Assembly: GCF_001875655.1 (NCBI RefSeq)
Contig: NZ_MKEQ01000002.1
Span: 496,001-560,000, forward strand
DNA from: Enterobacter hormaechei ATCC 49162
GTDB taxonomy: Bacteria > Pseudomonadota > Gammaproteobacteria > Enterobacterales > Enterobacteriaceae
DNA length: 64,000 bases
Reading direction: 5' to 3'
Shown here: piece by piece, positions 17,505-27,991 of the stretch
How positions within the stretch are numbered: position 1 is the first letter of the stretch
How the letters are laid out: each line of letters opens with the position of its first letter
Notes under the pieces: model-generated
Told to the model about the DNA's origin: nothing
Database searches by the model: none
The model's input: the letters and a program-made list of their open reading frames with translations, nothing else
Translations under genes and position numbers: made by a program

Positions 17505-18362
17505 ATGAAAACCCGAGTCGGCTTTAATACTTTAATTAACACCAGAATTAATGAATTAACCCAAACTGAAATACGAATTTATCAGTTTATTAAAAACAAT
17601 CGTATGCGATTCATTGATATGAGCATTGCAAAGCTGGCTGATGCAATGAATGTTGGTGAGGCATCTATTATCCGGTTTTGTAAGAAACTGGGATATAAAG
17701 GGCTTTCGGAATTAAAGACGACTCTTCGCCTGGAAACAGATACAGACGATACATTGTTATCTAAAGTAACTTCTCTTGATGAGCAGACGAACTCCATGAC
17801 AGGGATTGCACAGCAGCTGGCTAATAACAATTACTTTGCCATCAATGAAACGCTTGCTCTGCAAGATGAGCAGGCCCTGGTTCGTGCGGCTGATTATCTG
17901 AGCAATGCGGGGCAGGTGTATTTCTACGGAATTGGTATGTCGGCCATATCTGTTCTGTATGCCAAATATAGATTCATGAGAATTATGGCAAACGTCGATG
18001 CTCTGATCGATAACCACACAATGACCTTAAATTCCAATAACGTTGGGAAAAAGGATGTTGTGGTTGCCATCTCACACTCTGGTGAAACACGTGATGTTGT
18101 CGATGCGCTAAGAAGAGTGAAAGAGAAGGGGGCGGTGACTATTGTTATCAGTAAACTACAGCATTCCTCCTTAAGCCAGTATGCTGATGTTGTATTACTG
18201 ACTGGAGGGACATCCAATCCCTATCAGTCAGATTCATCAACAATTACCGCTGCACAAAGTTTTATGGTTGATGTGTTATTCAATGCGTTATTGTTTATCA
18301 ATCGGGGCGGTAATGTGGAGAAAATTATATCCTCACTGGATATTATCAATAAAACCAAATAA
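17505..18362 (+). CDS. RpiR/MurR-family transcriptional regulator
   Basis: A 285-residue regulator with an N-terminal HTH (about 36-62; IAKLADAMNVGEASIIRFCKK is the characteristic segment) and a C-terminal SIS sugar-phosphate isomerase-like domain (about 120-260, with AISHSGETRDVV). SIS-domain regulators respond to phosphorylated sugars, so it probably senses the PTS product and controls this operon. It lies immediately after EIIA in the same transcription unit, suggesting autoregulation. No operator was identified. Confidence 0.92.
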   Translation: MKTRVGFNTLINTRINELTQTEIRIYQFIKNNRMRFIDMSIAKLADAMNVGEASIIRFCKKLGYKGLSELKTTLRLETDTDDTLLSKVTSLDEQTNSMTGIAQQLANNNYFAINETLALQDEQALVRAADYLSNAGQVYFYGIGMSAISVLYAKYRFMRIMANVDALIDNHTMTLNSNNVGKKDVVVAISHSGETRDVVDALRRVKEKGAVTIVISKLQHSSLSQYADVVLLTGGTSNPYQSDSSTITAAQSFMVDVLFNALLFINRGGNVEKIISSLDIINKTK

Positions 18363-18415
18363 TTTCATTTTCAATCCTTATTCTTTTCAGGTATGAAAAT
18401 TACTGGGGGCAACTT

Positions 18416-19462
18416 ATGAATAAAACAAGTAAAACCATTTTAATTTCTTTGCTTACGGCAGTGCCGACAATAGCAAATGCAATGTTGGTAGGAGGGCCAA
18501 AAGATTTTAATCTGGAAATCTACGGTAAACTCGCCATGTCCGTTTTTGCAACTCAGGCTAATGAGCGGAACTATGACTACACTCTTGATAATGAATCATA
18601 CATTGGCTTTCGCGGCAATAAAGAAATAACCGAGGGAATAAATGTTATCTTTCAGATAGAAAGTGGCTATGTCGGTTATGAGGCCGAAGACTCTGGCCTG
18701 GGGAAGTTTGATACCTTCGTAGGATTCGAGGGTAAGTATGGCAAACTTCGCTTTGGTCGAATGAAGAGTGCGCTGTATGAAATCATTGACTGGCCTTATA
18801 CCAACCCCGGCCTCGGTCGCGTTTTTGACTGGGGAGGGGACGTCAGATGGCATCAGAGTAATCGTATGTCGAATATGATGCGTTATGATGGCAGTCTGGT
18901 TACGGATGATTATGGAGCGTTTGATGTGGTGCTCAGCGTTAACCGGGACGACGCTACGATTTCGGGTTCAACAACCTACAGCTCGCGGATAACCTGGACG
19001 CCGTATTCGACGATAAAAGTCCATGCAGCATACGAGGAAACCCGCAACAAGTCCGATCAGCCAACTGATGATACGCTTAATAACAATCTGGAGGATGCCT
19101 CTGGCTATGTGCTGGGTCTCGAAGTACCCATTCCCGATCTTGGTCTACGGTTTTACGCAGGCTATAAAAATGGTCAAACGACCGATCTTAAAACCCATGT
19201 TAAAAGTACTCAGGATGCATATAGTTTAATTGGCGAATACTGGCACGGCATCTATGGAGCTAAGCTGGGATATGCCAAAAATAACGATTATAAAATTGAT
19301 AATGTCGTACAGAAAGACACCGCCGATAAAGTCATATCGTTACAGCTAATGCTGAATATGGAAAACGGATTTCTGCCTTATATCCGTGTCGGTCGAACCG
19401 ATGCCTATAACTCAACGAGCAACGACAACTTTTATCGCGCCGGTCTTGAATTCTGGTTTTAA
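18416..19462 (+). CDS. Outer-membrane porin, general porin fold
   Basis: A 348-residue outer-membrane protein. The signal peptide cleaves near IANA-MLVGG, and the mature part starts with a typical porin first strand (LEIYGKLAMSVFA). It contains GFRGNKEITEGINVIFQIESG and GKYGKLRFGRMKSA, segments typical of trimeric Gram-negative porins, and ends in the C-terminal Phe (EFWF) used for barrel assembly. The Shine-Dalgarno is GGGGG. It is 53 nt downstream of the RpiR gene and probably lets the PTS substrate, perhaps larger than a monosaccharide, cross the outer membrane. It is not a close match to OmpC or OmpF. Confidence 0.88.
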   Translation: MNKTSKTILISLLTAVPTIANAMLVGGPKDFNLEIYGKLAMSVFATQANERNYDYTLDNESYIGFRGNKEITEGINVIFQIESGYVGYEAEDSGLGKFDTFVGFEGKYGKLRFGRMKSALYEIIDWPYTNPGLGRVFDWGGDVRWHQSNRMSNMMRYDGSLVTDDYGAFDVVLSVNRDDATISGSTTYSSRITWTPYSTIKVHAAYEETRNKSDQPTDDTLNNNLEDASGYVLGLEVPIPDLGLRFYAGYKNGQTTDLKTHVKSTQDAYSLIGEYWHGIYGAKLGYAKNNDYKIDNVVQKDTADKVISLQLMLNMENGFLPYIRVGRTDAYNSTSNDNFYRAGLEFWF

Positions 19463-19747
19463 ATTTATTCAGTGAGTTTAATTTACTGTTCTGTTAAATA
19501 AGCTCGTTGTGGATTTTTAATTTATTTTTAATAGAAAATACATTCAGCGCATAACGATCTGAATCTTTTTTGTTTGACTAAAAAGACAGGATAGCTGCGT
19601 TCTGGTATTTAATTTAACGAAACTATAATACTGGACTATATCGGGTTTTATCTGCTTTCCGATACGGGGGCGTCTGCTCACCGTTGTATTGGTGTGAGCT
19701 ACGCATGACCGGGTTGACCTGTGCAGGATGAGGTAACCGTAAAGCAA
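19463..19747. other. A+T-rich intergenic stretch between the porin and tRNA-Phe
   Basis: About 285 bp with no gene I can support. It lies just past the 3' end of tRNA-Phe, where integrative elements insert in other enterics, but I see no integrase fragment and no copy of the tRNA 3' end as an attachment repeat. Confidence 0.5.
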
Positions 19748-19771
19748 AAACCCGCCTCAAGGGCGGGTTTT
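19748..19771 (-). terminator. Terminator of tRNA-Phe
   Basis: On the minus strand AAACCCGCC (19769-19761 region) pairs with GGCGGGTTT (to 19748) and runs into a T tract, directly after the tRNA CCA end. Confidence 0.85.
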
Positions 19772-19779
19772 CTGAATAG

Positions 19780-19855
19780 TGGTGCCCGGACTCGGAATCG
19801 AACCAAGGACACGGGGATTTTCAATCCCCTGCTCTACCGACTGAGCTATCCGGGC
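19780..19855 (-). tRNA. pheV: tRNA-Phe (anticodon GAA)
   Basis: A 76-nt gene starting GCCCGGATAGCTCAGTCGG, with anticodon GAA in TTGAAAATC, the T loop GGTTCGATTCC, an acceptor stem GCCCGGA/TCCGGGC and an encoded CCA end. The sequence agrees with E. coli tRNA-Phe. Its position next to yqgA-speC identifies the pheV locus, a well-known island insertion site in enterics. Confidence 0.98.
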
Positions 19856-19950
19856 AACGGGGCGCATTAAACCCGATCCTCCCTCCGACGTCAACGAAAT
19901 TTGTGGTTTTCGGTGCAGACTGCACACTCTCTCACCATTTCGCCGCAAAC

Positions 19951-20664
19951 TTAAGCGAAAAAGTGCGTCCAGAGCGCGGAAAGCGGCATCGCGAGCAACA
20001 GGGCAGGGAGCATGTTCACCACTGCAAACATCTTGATGCCACAGATGCGCAGCCCTGTCGCCAGCAGCAGCAGGCCGCCGACGGCGGTAAAGTCTGCCAT
20101 CATTGTTGGCGTTGTCAGTGGCAGGATGAGCGTGGCGCAGGTGGCCAGCGCTAGCTGAATAAGCAGCATTGGCACACATATCGCGGCGACAGCAATGCCG
20201 AGGGTGGTGGCAAAAATGGTGGCAGTAAAGAAATCCAGAAACGCTTTCGCAATCAATATGCTCGGATCACCGGTCATCCCTTCCTGCATCGAACCGAATA
20301 TCCCCGTGCCGCTGGCGCAGAACAGAATAATGATCGCGACGTAATTCTGAATGAACGTTTCATGAGTGCCGTGCTTCGTCTTACCCGGTCGGGCAATCAG
20401 GTTTTTGGCTTTACCTACTGCGTTGTTGATGCCTTTTTCCAGGTAGCAGAACTCGCCGATCAGCGCGCCGAGCAGGGTCGCCAGTACCATCACCGGCAGG
20501 TTGGCGCATTTCACCACTAACAGGATACCAATCCCTAATGATGCCAGGCCAAAAATAGAGGGCATGGAGACACGAATACGCTCCGGCAAGCGCTGACTTA
20601 ATACTGCACCAAGTACACCGCCCAGCAGTACGGCTCCCGCATTGATAAAGGGTCCAATCACCAC
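19951..20664 (-). CDS. yqgA: DUF554 inner-membrane protein YqgA
   Basis: A 237-residue integral membrane protein of the DUF554 family, E. coli YqgA about 235 aa. About six to seven hydrophobic segments and conserved small-residue stretches (INAGAVLLGGVLGAVL at the start) are visible. Function unknown; a channel or transporter has been suggested for the family. The start is GTG at 20664 with AGGAG 6 nt upstream. It is divergent from speC. Confidence 0.9.
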   Translation of the reverse strand: MVIGPFINAGAVLLGGVLGAVLSQRLPERIRVSMPSIFGLASLGIGILLVVKCANLPVMVLATLLGALIGEFCYLEKGINNAVGKAKNLIARPGKTKHGTHETFIQNYVAIIILFCASGTGIFGSMQEGMTGDPSILIAKAFLDFFTATIFATTLGIAVAAICVPMLLIQLALATCATLILPLTTPTMMADFTAVGGLLLLATGLRICGIKMFAVVNMLPALLLAMPLSALWTHFFA

Positions 20665-20845
20665 GTTTAACTCCTGTTATTTAAGCACTGGCATTGCATG
20701 ATTATGGCACGTCCGTCCCTGATTATGCTTAGCTTTGGGAGGCGTAACGCATACTGATTCCTTCTTGCACCTGAAAATAAAAGGTGACATGATTGCGCGA
20801 ATTTTCTCCTTCCTGTCTCACCGTTCGGTGAGGGTATTTGCGCTT

Positions 20846-22981
20846 ATGAAAACCATGAAAATTGCCGTCAGCCGTGAGCTGGTATCCAAAGTTTCGACGC
20901 ATCGCGAAAAGGTTATGCTGGATAACACCGATTTCACCGATGTGGCGGCAGTCGTCATTACGGTTGTTGAAAGCTACAGCGGCATTCTCGCGTTGCTGAA
21001 GCGTACGGGCTTTCAGTTACCGGTATTTATGTTCTCAACAGAGCCTGGAGAAGTGCCCGAGGGTGTCACGGCGATCATCTCGGGTAAAGCACAGGAGTTC
21101 CTGGAACTGGAATCTGCCGCCTGTCGGTATGAAGAAAAGCTGCTGCCGCCCTTTTTTGACACCCTGAGTCAGTATGTTGCGATGGGAAACAGCACCTTTG
21201 CCTGTCCGGGACACCAGCACGGCGCCTTTTTCAAAAAACACCCGGCGGGGCGGCAGTTCTACGACTTCTTCGGTGAAAACGTGTTTCGTGCCGATATGTG
21301 CAATGCCGACGTGAAGCTCGGGGATTTGCTGATCCACGAAGGTTCTGCCAAGCACGCGCAAAAGTTCGCGGCCAAAGTGTTCAACGCGGACAAAACCTAC
21401 TTCGTACTGAACGGTACGTCGGCGGCCAATAAGGTAGTGACCAACGCGCTGCTTACGCGCGGCGACCTGGTACTGTTCGACCGCAACAACCATAAGTCCA
21501 ACCATCACGGGGCGCTGATCCAGGCCGGGGCAACGCCTGTCTATCTTGAGGCAGCGCGTAATCCGTTTGGTTTTATCGGCGGGATTGATGAACACTGCTT
21601 TGACGAGGCGTATCTCAGGAACCTGATCCGCGACGTCGCGCCGGATAAAGCCGCCGACGCGCGCCCGTTCCGCCTGGCCGTCATCCAGCTGGGCACCTAC
21701 GACGGCACGATCTACAACGCCCGTCAGGTGATCGACAAGATCGGTCACCTTTGCGACTACGTCCTGTTTGACTCCGCCTGGGTCGGCTACGAGCAATTTA
21801 TCCCGATGATGGCGGAAACGTCTCCGCTTTTGCTGGAACTGAACGAGAACGATCCGGGTATTTTCGTCACCCAGTCGGTCCACAAGCAGCAGGCCGGGTT
21901 CTCGCAAACGTCGCAGATCCATAAAAAAGATAACCATATTCGCGGTCAGTCGCGTTTCTGTCCCCACAAGCGGCTGAACAATGCGTTCATGCTGCATGCC
22001 TCCACCAGCCCGTTTTACCCGCTTTTTGCGGCGCTGGATGTGAACGCCAAGATCCACGAGGGTGAGAGCGGACGCAGGCTGTGGGCGGAGTGTGTCGAGC
22101 TGGGCATTGAAGCGCGCAAGGCCATCATCGCCAACTGCACTATGATCAAACCGTTTATCCCACCGGTGGTGGCGGGGCGGCCATGGCAGGATCACCCTAC
22201 GCAGGCCATCGCCAGCGAGCGTCGCTTCTTTAGTTTTGAACCGGGTGCAAAATGGCACGGTTTTGAAGGCTATGCCCGCGAGCAGTATTTTGTCGATCCG
22301 TGCAAGCTGCTGCTGACCACGCCGGGCATTGATGCCGAAACAGGGCACTATACCGATTTCGGCATTCCGGCGACCATTCTCGCGCATTACCTGCGCGAAA
22401 ACGGCATTGTGCCGGAGAAGTGCGATCTCAACTCCATCCTGTTCCTGCTGACACCTGCCGAAAGCAGCGAGAAGCTGGCGCAGCTGGTGGCAATGCTGGG
22501 GCAGTTTGAGCAGCATATTGAAGACGACACGCCGCTCGCGGACGTGCTGCCGACCATCTACCAGAAATACCCGGTGCGTTACCGCGACTACACGATCCGT
22601 CAGCTGTGCCAGGAGATGCACGATCTCTACGTCAGTTTTAACGTGAAGGACTTACAGAAGGCGATGTTCCGTCAGGAGAGCCTGCCCGCTGTGGTGATGA
22701 ACCCGCAGGATGCCAACCAGGAGTACATTCGCGGGAACGTGGAACTGGTGCGAATTCGTGACGCCGAAGGGCGCATTGCCGCCGAAGGCGCGCTGCCATA
22801 CCCGCCGGGTGTGCTGTGCGTGGTGCCGGGAGAAGTGTGGGGTGGTGCGGTGCAGCGCTACTTCCTGGCACTGGAAGAGGGCATTAATATGCTGCCAGGT
22901 TTCTCGCCAGAGTTGCAGGGCGTTTACAGCGAGAAAGATGCGGACGGGATTAAGCGGCTGTATGGATACGTGCTGAAATAA
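20846..22981 (+). CDS. speC: Ornithine decarboxylase, constitutive
   Basis: A 711-residue PLP enzyme converting ornithine to putrescine in the cytoplasm. It belongs to the prokaryotic Orn/Lys/Arg decarboxylase family; the PLP lysine is Lys347 in TQSVHKQQ. Start 20846 (MKTMKIAVS) gives the same length as E. coli SpeC. However, an in-frame ATG at 20789 has a better-placed Shine-Dalgarno (AAAGGTGAC) and would add 19 residues, so the true N-terminus is open. With speA-speB it forms the two putrescine routes. Confidence 0.95.
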   Translation: MKTMKIAVSRELVSKVSTHREKVMLDNTDFTDVAAVVITVVESYSGILALLKRTGFQLPVFMFSTEPGEVPEGVTAIISGKAQEFLELESAACRYEEKLLPPFFDTLSQYVAMGNSTFACPGHQHGAFFKKHPAGRQFYDFFGENVFRADMCNADVKLGDLLIHEGSAKHAQKFAAKVFNADKTYFVLNGTSAANKVVTNALLTRGDLVLFDRNNHKSNHHGALIQAGATPVYLEAARNPFGFIGGIDEHCFDEAYLRNLIRDVAPDKAADARPFRLAVIQLGTYDGTIYNARQVIDKIGHLCDYVLFDSAWVGYEQFIPMMAETSPLLLELNENDPGIFVTQSVHKQQAGFSQTSQIHKKDNHIRGQSRFCPHKRLNNAFMLHASTSPFYPLFAALDVNAKIHEGESGRRLWAECVELGIEARKAIIANCTMIKPFIPPVVAGRPWQDHPTQAIASERRFFSFEPGAKWHGFEGYAREQYFVDPCKLLLTTPGIDAETGHYTDFGIPATILAHYLRENGIVPEKCDLNSILFLLTPAESSEKLAQLVAMLGQFEQHIEDDTPLADVLPTIYQKYPVRYRDYTIRQLCQEMHDLYVSFNVKDLQKAMFRQESLPAVVMNPQDANQEYIRGNVELVRIRDAEGRIAAEGALPYPPGVLCVVPGEVWGGAVQRYFLALEEGINMLPGFSPELQGVYSEKDADGIKRLYGYVLK

Positions 22982-22999
22982 CGCTTTTCCCAAACGTAT

Positions 23000-23024
23000 G
23001 CCCGGTAAGCTTGCGCCACCGGGC
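23000..23024. repeat. REP-like hairpin between speC and nupG
   Basis: GCCCGGT (23000-23006) pairs with ACCGGGC (23018-23024) around a short loop, between two convergent genes. It may also serve as a terminator or 3'-end stabiliser. Confidence 0.6.
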
Positions 23025-23031
23025 ACAACAA

Positions 23032-24288
23032 TCAATGCGCGACTGGCTGCGCACCGTGTGGTTCGCGTACGTGCTTGTACTTGAACAGCGCGATGAACGC
23101 GAAGAACAGCACCAGCGAGTACCCGGCGAAGATCAGCCACACTGGCTGCCAGTTGGTAATGCCGTTGGTGGTATACATCTCAACCACTTTACCGCTCACC
23201 ACGCCGCCCAGAATACAGCCGAAGCCGTTGGTCATCATCAGGAACATGCCCTGTGCGCTGGCGCGGATCTCTGGTTTTACCTCTTTTTCCACAAACACCG
23301 AACCGGAGATGTTGAAGAAGTCGAAGGCGCAGCCGTAAACGATCATCGACAGCACCAGCAGCACGGTGCCGAATGCGCTTGGGTCGCCGTAGGCAAACAG
23401 GCCGAAGCGCAGCATCCACGCGGCGATACTGATCAGCATGACGTTCTTGATACCGTAGCGGCTCAGGAAGAACGGAATGGTCAGGATGAACAGCGTCTCG
23501 GAGATCTGCGAGATGGACATCATCACCGACGCGTGTTCAACGATAAAGCTTCCGGCAAACAGCGGATCGTTATCGAAGCTGTGCAGGAAGGTATTACCGA
23601 ACATGTTGGTGATTTGCAGTTCCGCGCCCAGCAGCATAGAGAAGATGAAGAAGATCGCCATACGCTTGTTTTTGAACAGCGCGAACGCGTCCAGGCCGAG
23701 CATGGTGCTCCAGCTCTGGTTTTTCTGCTGGTTAGACACCGGAATAGTAGGCAGCGTCAGGGTGAACAGCGCCAGCAGCACGGAGAGCGCGGCACCAATA
23801 TACAGCTGCATGTGGCTCAGCTCGAAGCCCGCGAAACTCACGCCCCACATGGCCATGATAAAGCCGATGGTGCCCCAGATACGGATCGGCGGGAAGTCGG
23901 TGACGATATCCAGGCCCGCTGATTTCAGGCGGTAGTAGGAGATGGTGTTGATCAACCCAAGCGTTGGCATGTACGCCAGCGAGTTGAGCAGGATCACCAT
24001 AAACATCGCCCCTGGCGTGGTCACTTCGGCCGCCATAAACAGCGTCCCCGCACCCACCAGATGGCAAAGCATATACAGCCATTTCGCGCTTAACCATTTA
24101 TCCGCCACGATACCGAGCAGCGTTGGCATGAAAACAGCCGCAATACCCAGCGAGCTGTAAACGGCACCGATCGACGCACCATCGAACTTGAGCGTCACAA
24201 ACATATAGGAGCCGAGTGTAGTCAGCCAGCTACCCCACAGGCAGAACTGCAGAAACGACAAGATTTTAAGCTGCAGCTTAAGGTTCAT
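23032..24288 (-). CDS. nupG: Nucleoside:H+ symporter NupG
   Basis: A 418-residue MFS protein of the NHS family, the same length as E. coli NupG, importing purine and pyrimidine nucleosides with protons. Twelve hydrophobic segments are visible, starting MNLKLQLKILSFLQF. Start 24288 has GGAAAG in front (TGTGAGGAAAGTAAC); the open frame extends upstream to 24408 without protein-like sequence. It is convergent with speC, as in E. coli. Confidence 0.96.
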   Translation of the reverse strand: MNLKLQLKILSFLQFCLWGSWLTTLGSYMFVTLKFDGASIGAVYSSLGIAAVFMPTLLGIVADKWLSAKWLYMLCHLVGAGTLFMAAEVTTPGAMFMVILLNSLAYMPTLGLINTISYYRLKSAGLDIVTDFPPIRIWGTIGFIMAMWGVSFAGFELSHMQLYIGAALSVLLALFTLTLPTIPVSNQQKNQSWSTMLGLDAFALFKNKRMAIFFIFSMLLGAELQITNMFGNTFLHSFDNDPLFAGSFIVEHASVMMSISQISETLFILTIPFFLSRYGIKNVMLISIAAWMLRFGLFAYGDPSAFGTVLLVLSMIVYGCAFDFFNISGSVFVEKEVKPEIRASAQGMFLMMTNGFGCILGGVVSGKVVEMYTTNGITNWQPVWLIFAGYSLVLFFAFIALFKYKHVREPHGAQPVAH

Positions 24289-24480
24289 GTTACTTTCCTC
24301 ACAAGTGAGCGGGAGATATGTTGTTATAGGAACATTCAGGGTTGTTATTTGATGCAATCTTATCAGTTGGCAACGATATGTTTTGTTACCTCCCGCAAAA
24401 AAATGCAATCCACATTAATTTGCAGTCTGGATTGTGATGCAAATAGCATTTTCGTATGGGTGGGGTGGGTGCGGTTTATT

Positions 24481-24561
24481 CCCCTCACCCTGCCCTCTCC
24501 CCAAAGGGGAGAGGGTGTTCAAGTTCCCTCTCCCCTTTGGGGAGAGGGTTAGGGTGAGGGG
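24481..24561. repeat. Pair of CCCTCTCCCC palindromic repeats in inverted orientation
   Basis: Two copies (24481-24515 and 24526-24561) lie head to head. Each contains CCCTCTCCCC and GGGGAGAGGG around a 3-nt loop, flanked by CCCCTCACCCT on its outer side (or the complement). The same element recurs at 29101, 29253, 43944 and, diverged, 61509. It lies between nupG and mltC. Confidence 0.85.
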
Positions 24562-24574
24562 AAGATGTTGGTTT

Positions 24575-25760
<1,186 letters not shown>

Positions 25761-25775
25761 ACCAGCAGCGCGATA

Positions 25776-26048
25776 TTATTTTTCCGGTGGCGTATAGCCT
25801 TCGATGTGGACGTCTTTACCTTCGAACAGGAAGTTCACCATCTCCTGCTCCAGCAGTTTGCGGTGTTCCGGGTTCATCATGCTGAGCTTTTTCTCGTTGA
25901 TCAGCATGGTCTGTTTTTTCTGCCACTGTCCCCAGGCGTCTTTGGAGATCTCGTTGTAAATGCGCTTACCCAGGTCGCCCGGGTAGAGCTGGAAATCCTG
26001 GCCTTCAGCGTCGCGCTGTAGGAAAGTACAAAAAATGGTTCTGGCCAT
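25776..26048 (-). CDS. yggX: Probable Fe(2+)-trafficking protein YggX
   Basis: A 90-residue cytoplasmic protein with the conserved Cys near the N-terminus (RTIFCTFLQ) and the family segment [13 protein letters not shown]. YggX protects Fe-S clusters and limits oxidative damage; in enterics it is SoxRS-linked. Start 26048 has AGGA 6 nt upstream, whereas the ATG at 26054 abuts it. It lies 26 nt downstream of mutY, itself an Fe-S enzyme. Confidence 0.95.
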   Translation of the reverse strand: MARTIFCTFLQRDAEGQDFQLYPGDLGKRIYNEISKDAWGQWQKKQTMLINEKKLSMMNPEHRKLLEQEMVNFLFEGKDVHIEGYTPPEK

Positions 26049-26074
26049 ACTCATTCCTCTTTGTCTTGCCGATG

Positions 26075-27127
26075 CTAAACCATTGCACCGACACGTAATT
26101 GCTGTAACAGGCGCTCCACGGGAGCCGCCAGCCCGACTGATGGCGGTTGCGCTAAGTTATACCAGAGAGCGGTGCCTTCATCCATGCACGACGTGAATGA
26201 GGACACGGGAAGCCACATCGGCACAATATCCAGATGGAAATGGCTGAAGGTATGACGGAACGCGTTGAGTTGCGTCAGGGTATCGGCCGCAATGCCGCGC
26301 TGTTCAAGCCATGCCCGAAGCGAGGCTTCATCCTCAAACTGTGGGAAGCAGTATAGACCACCCCACAGGCCACTCGGTGGTCGCTGGGCAAGAAACACCT
26401 CGTCACCATGCTGCATCAGGAGCATGTACCCGGTGCGTTCAGGCAGCGTCTGCTTCGGTTTTTTCCCCGGATACTGCGCCCAGGTGTGGTTCGCATAGGC
26501 CACGCAAAGGTTGTTTACCGGGCAGAGTTCGCACTTCGGTTTTGAACGGGTGCAGACCATCGCGCCCAGATCCATCATCGCCTGATTAAAACGCTCGACG
26601 CCTTTCGCCGGAGTGACCGCCTCACTGATCTCCCACAGGCGTTTCTCAACCTCTTTCTTGCCCGGCCAGCCCTCTACCGCGTAGCAGCGTGCGAGCACGC
26701 GTTTGACGTTGCCGTCGAGAATAGGGAAATGTTTGCCTAAGGACAGGGAGAGGATGGCGCCTGCGGTTGAACGCCCGACGCCGGGCAAATCCGCCACCTC
26801 GTCAAAGGTTTCCGGGAATTTACCGTTGTGGCGGGTGGCGACCTGCTGTGCGGCTTTGTGCAGGTTGCGCGCACGGGCGTAGTAGCCAAGCCCAGTCCAC
26901 AGGTGCAGCACCTCGTCCAGCGGCGCGTTTGCCAGATCGGTGATTGTCGGGAAGCGCGCCATAAAACGCTCGAAGTAAGGAATGACCGTCGCGACCTGCG
27001 TTTGTTGCAACATCACCTCGGAGAGCCATACTTTGTAAGGCGTTTTTTCAATTTGCCAGGGCAGGGTTTTACGCCCGTATTTGTCGTACCAGTCCAGCAC
27101 CTGGGCTGAAAATTGAGAGGCTTGCAT
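26075..27127 (-). CDS. mutY: Adenine DNA glycosylase MutY
   Basis: A 350-residue base-excision enzyme that removes adenine mispaired with 8-oxoguanine. The HhH-GPD domain carries Glu37 (in SEVMLQQ), the hairpin [11 protein letters not shown] and Asp138 (in LDGNVKRV). The [4Fe-4S] cysteines are spaced C-X6-C-X2-C-X5-C ([17 protein letters not shown]). A C-terminal NUDIX-like domain recognises 8-oxoG. The start gives MQASQFSAQ as in E. coli. It is divergent from trmB. Confidence 0.97.
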   Translation of the reverse strand: MQASQFSAQVLDWYDKYGRKTLPWQIEKTPYKVWLSEVMLQQTQVATVIPYFERFMARFPTITDLANAPLDEVLHLWTGLGYYARARNLHKAAQQVATRHNGKFPETFDEVADLPGVGRSTAGAILSLSLGKHFPILDGNVKRVLARCYAVEGWPGKKEVEKRLWEISEAVTPAKGVERFNQAMMDLGAMVCTRSKPKCELCPVNNLCVAYANHTWAQYPGKKPKQTLPERTGYMLLMQHGDEVFLAQRPPSGLWGGLYCFPQFEDEASLRAWLEQRGIAADTLTQLNAFRHTFSHFHLDIVPMWLPVSSFTSCMDEGTALWYNLAQPPSVGLAAPVERLLQQLRVGAMV

Positions 27128-27271
27128 GGTCATCGATTCGCTTAATCAGGGACGCAGATTGCAGCACAGCGTCAATCTGCTGTAAACCGGATCTTTCCCA
27201 TGCTTGCATAGAAGCCTTAACTTTGGATAATGCCCGTTTCCCGAACACTCTCACAAGCAGACAACTCTTTT

Positions 27272-27991
27272 ATGAAAAACGACGTCATTTCACCGGAATT
27301 TGATGAAAACGGTCGCCCGCTGCGCCGTATTCGCAGCTTTGTCCGCCGTCAGGGCCGCCTGACAAAAGGGCAGCAACACGCGCTGGACAACTACTGGCCG
27401 GTGATGGGCGTTGAGTTCAGCGAGCAGCCGCTCGACTTTACCGACCTGTTCGGTCGCGACGCGCCAGTGAAGCTGGAGATCGGTTTTGGTATGGGTACCT
27501 CGCTGGTGACCATGGCGAAAGCGTGCCCGGAGCAGAATTTCCTTGGCATTGAAGTGCATTCGCCGGGCGTCGGTGCCTGTCTCGCAACCGCTCATGAAGA
27601 GGGCGTTGAGAACCTGCGCGTGATGTGTCACGACGCGGTGGAAGTGCTGCACAAAATGATTCCTGACAATTCTTTGAACATGGTTCAGCTCTTTTTCCCT
27701 GACCCGTGGCACAAAGCACGTCATAATAAACGCCGTATCGTTCAGGCGCCGTTTGCCGAACTGGTGAAAAGCAAGCTGAAGCTGGGCGGCGTCTTCCACA
27801 TGGCGACCGACTGGGAACCTTATGCGGAACATATGCTGGAAGTGATGTCGTCTCTGGACGGGTATAAAAACCAGTCTGAAAGCAACGACTACGTACCGCG
27901 TCCGGATTCACGTCCGGTGACAAAATTTGAACAGCGTGGCCATCGTCTTGGTCACGGCGTATGGGACTTAATGTTCGAGAGGGTGAAATAA
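27272..27991 (+). CDS. trmB: tRNA (guanine-N7)-methyltransferase TrmB
   Basis: A 239-residue SAM-dependent methyltransferase modifying G46 of tRNA, the same length as E. coli. The SAM motif I is [12 protein letters not shown], and the family motif [16 protein letters not shown] is present. The ATG at 27272 gives [10 protein letters not shown]; the upstream in-frame ATG at 27230 adds 14 unconserved residues. The stop overlaps the yggL start by one base (TAATG), implying coupling. Confidence 0.96.
   Translation: MKNDVISPEFDENGRPLRRIRSFVRRQGRLTKGQQHALDNYWPVMGVEFSEQPLDFTDLFGRDAPVKLEIGFGMGTSLVTMAKACPEQNFLGIEVHSPGVGACLATAHEEGVENLRVMCHDAVEVLHKMIPDNSLNMVQLFFPDPWHKARHNKRRIVQAPFAELVKSKLKLGGVFHMATDWEPYAEHMLEVMSSLDGYKNQSESNDYVPRPDSRPVTKFEQRGHRLGHGVWDLMFERVK

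Noticed and set aside
19463..19747. Integrase remnant or attachment site next to tRNA-Phe
   Set aside because: I looked for a copy of the tRNA 3' end and for integrase-like frames in this stretch and found none.
21035..22621. 528-codon minus-strand ORF antisense to speC
   Set aside because: It mirrors codon bias of speC; the speC protein is unmistakable and the antisense product has no recognisable features.
23011..23922. 303-codon plus-strand ORF opposite nupG
   Set aside because: Very Gln/His/Arg-rich product typical of reversed membrane-protein codons; nupG is clear on the other strand.
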